A stretch of DNA of 23,468 nucleotides from positions 1 to 23,468 of the forward strand of contig WAQC01000138.1 of assembly GCA_015520425.1 (NCBI GenBank). The letters are read 5' to 3'. Below the pieces are notes generated by a model. That model did no database searches, had not been told where the DNA came from, and worked only from the letters and a program-made list of their open reading frames with translations. Shown piece after piece: positions 21,749 through 23,468 of this stretch. Origin of the DNA: Candidatus Pelearchaeum sp. GTDB taxonomy: Archaea > Thermoproteota > Nitrososphaeria_A > Caldarchaeales > Caldarchaeaceae. The translations under genes were made by a program, and so were the position numbers. How positions within the stretch are numbered: position 1 is the stretch's first letter; every line of letters starts with the position of its first letter.

Positions 21749-23146
21749 ATGGTATTGACTGAGAAGTATGACGCTGTAGTAGTCGGCGGCGGGCCAGGCG
21801 GCTATGTATGCGCCATAAGGCTGGGCCAGTTGGGTAAGAAAACCCTCCTTGTTGAGGAGAGGGAACTTGGGGGAGAATGCACAAACGCAGGATGCATCCC
21901 ATCTAAGGTCATAATATCTTTTGCCAACAAGTTCCACGAAGCTAAGAAGCTTATCAACGATGGTTCTCTCCTGGGCGAGCTCCAGCCCAACTTGGCAAAG
22001 CTTCAGGAGAAGAAGGATAAGGTGATACAACGTCTCCGCGATGGTATAGCGTTCCTCCTAAAGTCTAATGGTGTAAAGATTGTTAAAGGACACGCTGAGA
22101 TTAGGGATAGTAGCAGTGTGGAGATAACTACTAGCGGCTCGCGTGAGATGGTTTCCGCCAGTAACATAGTTATAGCATCTGGAACAGCCCCCACAGAGTT
22201 GCCCAGCATACCTTTTGACGGAAAGCACGTAATTTCTTTTGCCGAGGCGCTCTCACTACGCGAACTACCTAAGCGCCTCCTCGTAGTAGGCGGAGGCCCC
22301 ATAGGGCTTGAGCTGGGGACAGCCTACTCCAAACTGGGCAGCGGGGTAATAGTCGTTGAACTCATGCAGCAACTCCTTCCAGGAATAGAGCCAGAGCTAG
22401 CCAGAATAGTAAAACGCTCACTGGAGAAGAAGGGTGTCAAGATACACTTGGGAACAACCGTTGAAAACTATAGAAAAAATGGCGATGGGCTGCATGTCAA
22501 TTTAACGTCTGGCGATAGGTATGTTGTGGATTGTGTATTGGTTGCTGTTGGAAAGAGGCCGACGAAGTGGCTTGAGAAGCTCCGCGACCTGGGTGTTGAG
22601 CTTGATGGTAAGGGGTTCATCAAGGTTGATGATAGGATGCGCACTAGTGTTGATGGGGTTTATGCGATAGGCGACGTGACTGGCCCGCCTTTCTTGGCTC
22701 ATAGAGCCTCTAGACAGGGGATAGTGGCAGCAGAGGTCATAGCTGGTCAAAACGCGGTCTTTGACAATAGAGCTATCCCTAACGCGATATTCACGGACCC
22801 TGAGATAGGGTCTGTCGGCTATACCGAGGCTGAGGCGCGCGGCTCTGGCTTCTCCGTAACGTCTGCGCGTTTTCCCCTCTCTGCTCTTGGGCGTGGTGTT
22901 CTAGAGGATGAGACTGAGGGTGTGGTTAAGATAGTTGCCGAGGGCGAGTCGGGCAGTATTCTTGGGATTCACATAGCAGCGCCGCATGCTACAGAGCTTA
23001 TAAACGAGGCCGCGTTAGCACTAGAGATGGCAGCCACCGCCGAGGATGTGGGATACACGATACACGCACACCCAACATTCGCAGAGTCAATCAATGAAGC
23101 AGCCCACGCTGTTCTAAGGAGGGCGATACACCTTGCCCCGCGCTAA
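21749..23146 (+). CDS. lpd: Dihydrolipoamide dehydrogenase (E3)
   Basis: A 465-residue E3. An FAD-binding VVVGGGPGGYVCAIRLGQLG opens it. The redox-active disulfide is C44-TNAG-C49 in GGECTNAGCIPSK, where LNVG is more usual between the cysteines. A second Rossmann motif LLVVGGGPIGLELG binds NAD, GVYAIGDVTGPPFLAHRA contacts FAD, and the interface HAHPTFAESINEA supplies the catalytic His-Glu pair. It reoxidises dihydrolipoamide with NAD. No strong ribosome binding site precedes ATG 21749, but a TATA-like ACTATAAG at 21719-21726 lies about 25 bases upstream, so it may have its own promoter. It overlaps lipB. Confidence 0.95.
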   Translation: MVLTEKYDAVVVGGGPGGYVCAIRLGQLGKKTLLVEERELGGECTNAGCIPSKVIISFANKFHEAKKLINDGSLLGELQPNLAKLQEKKDKVIQRLRDGIAFLLKSNGVKIVKGHAEIRDSSSVEITTSGSREMVSASNIVIASGTAPTELPSIPFDGKHVISFAEALSLRELPKRLLVVGGGPIGLELGTAYSKLGSGVIVVELMQQLLPGIEPELARIVKRSLEKKGVKIHLGTTVENYRKNGDGLHVNLTSGDRYVVDCVLVAVGKRPTKWLEKLRDLGVELDGKGFIKVDDRMRTSVDGVYAIGDVTGPPFLAHRASRQGIVAAEVIAGQNAVFDNRAIPNAIFTDPEIGSVGYTEAEARGSGFSVTSARFPLSALGRGVLEDETEGVVKIVAEGESGSILGIHIAAPHATELINEAALALEMAATAEDVGYTIHAHPTFAESINEAAHAVLRRAIHLAPR

Positions 23147-23468
23147 CATACTATGCTGCGACCTTGGGTATGCAGACTATGAATGGACTTGGAAGCTTCA
23201 GCTAAAGCTGGTTGAGCTGAGAATACAAGAGAAAGTCGGAGACTTGTTACTTCTCGTGGAGCATCCCCACGTCTTCACCTTAGGCAGAAAGGGTGATGAG
23301 CATAACATACTAGACTGGAGCATTCCTGTCTATCGTATTGAGCGGGGCGGAGACGCAACCTATCATGGCCCAGGCCAGATGGTGGCGTATCCTATAATAG
23401 ACCTTAACAAGCGTGGGCTGGGTGTTAAGGAGTTTGTGAATGTTCTTGAGGAGAGCTGTATAGCAGCC
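23133..23468 (+). CDS. lipB: Octanoyltransferase LipB, N-terminal part (cut by window end)
   Basis: The first 112 residues of LipB run to the window edge. Signatures are EHPHVFTLGRKGDEHNI and IERGGDATYHGPGQMVAYPI, then IDLNKRGLGVKEFV, matching the family's G-G-x-x-T-x-H-G-P-G-Q-x-V-x-Y-P block. LipB moves octanoate from acyl carrier protein to the lipoyl-domain lysine, before LipA adds sulfur. The start is TTG 23133, preceded by AAGGAGGG at 23116-23123 with nine bases between, and overlaps lpd by 14 bases. The catalytic Cys and Lys, further downstream, are not visible. LipB is uncommon in archaea. Confidence 0.9.
   Translation, partial: MPRANILCCDLGYADYEWTWKLQLKLVELRIQEKVGDLLLLVEHPHVFTLGRKGDEHNILDWSIPVYRIERGGDATYHGPGQMVAYPIIDLNKRGLGVKEFVNVLEESCIAA

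Overview
The window is a gene-dense stretch of archaeal chromosome. Archaeal markers include the C-terminal half of a class I CCA-adding enzyme, a COG2112-type protein kinase, archaeal uS4 and uS11 ribosomal proteins, a Taw1 wyosine radical-SAM enzyme, the F420-0:glutamyl ligase CofE, GGTGA-type Shine-Dalgarno sites and TATA boxes about 25-35 bases before several starts. AGG/AGA (Arg) and ATA (Ile) codons are frequent, as in thermophiles. A complete pyruvate/2-oxoacid dehydrogenase gene set with both lipA and lipB suggests an organism with at least partly aerobic metabolism, perhaps a TACK-group thermophile related to Aigarchaeota/Caldarchaeales. That placement is inference, not proof.

Layout. 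1-1397 (+): 3' part of cca overlapping a kinase gene. 1375-1896 (-): nitroreductase. 1971-4180 (+): 5-formyl-THF cyclo-ligase-like protein, ROK sugar kinase, ribosomal protein S4. 4137-4772 (-): an unusual DUF2203-Hsp20 fusion lying between S4 and S11. 4893-5309 (+): S11. 5306-5659 (-): cupin. 5742-8052 (+): moaC, moaB, an RNase Z-like metallo-hydrolase and dCTP deaminase. 8038-8784 (-): moaD and moaE. 8785-9380: the only long gene-free stretch, AT-rich and with hairpins. 9381-12779 (+): small basic protein, inositol-monophosphatase-family enzyme, taw1, a six-hairpin glycosidase-like protein. 12750-17321 (-): HIT protein, PD-(D/E)XK nuclease coupled to cofE, an eight-cysteine protein, a six-domain membrane-anchored surface protein and a Nudix hydrolase. 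17529-23468 (+): lipA, pdhA, pdhB, pdhC, lpd and the start of lipB, which runs off the right edge.

Working together: MoaC, MoaB, MoaD and MoaE cover much of molybdopterin synthesis. LipB and LipA would make lipoyl groups on the E2 subunit, which with E1 alpha/beta and E3 forms the 2-oxoacid dehydrogenase complex encoded between them. The other genes are mainly housekeeping: tRNA maturation and modification, translation, nucleotide, folate and F420 metabolism, and sugar metabolism.

Points most worth a second look: the DUF2203-Hsp20 fusion with an apparent CTG start, placed between two normally linked ribosomal genes; a MoaD whose Gly-Gly is followed by seven extra residues; 3'-end overlap in all five convergent gene pairs; a lipB in an archaeon-like genome; and the hairpin-bearing 600-base non-coding gap.
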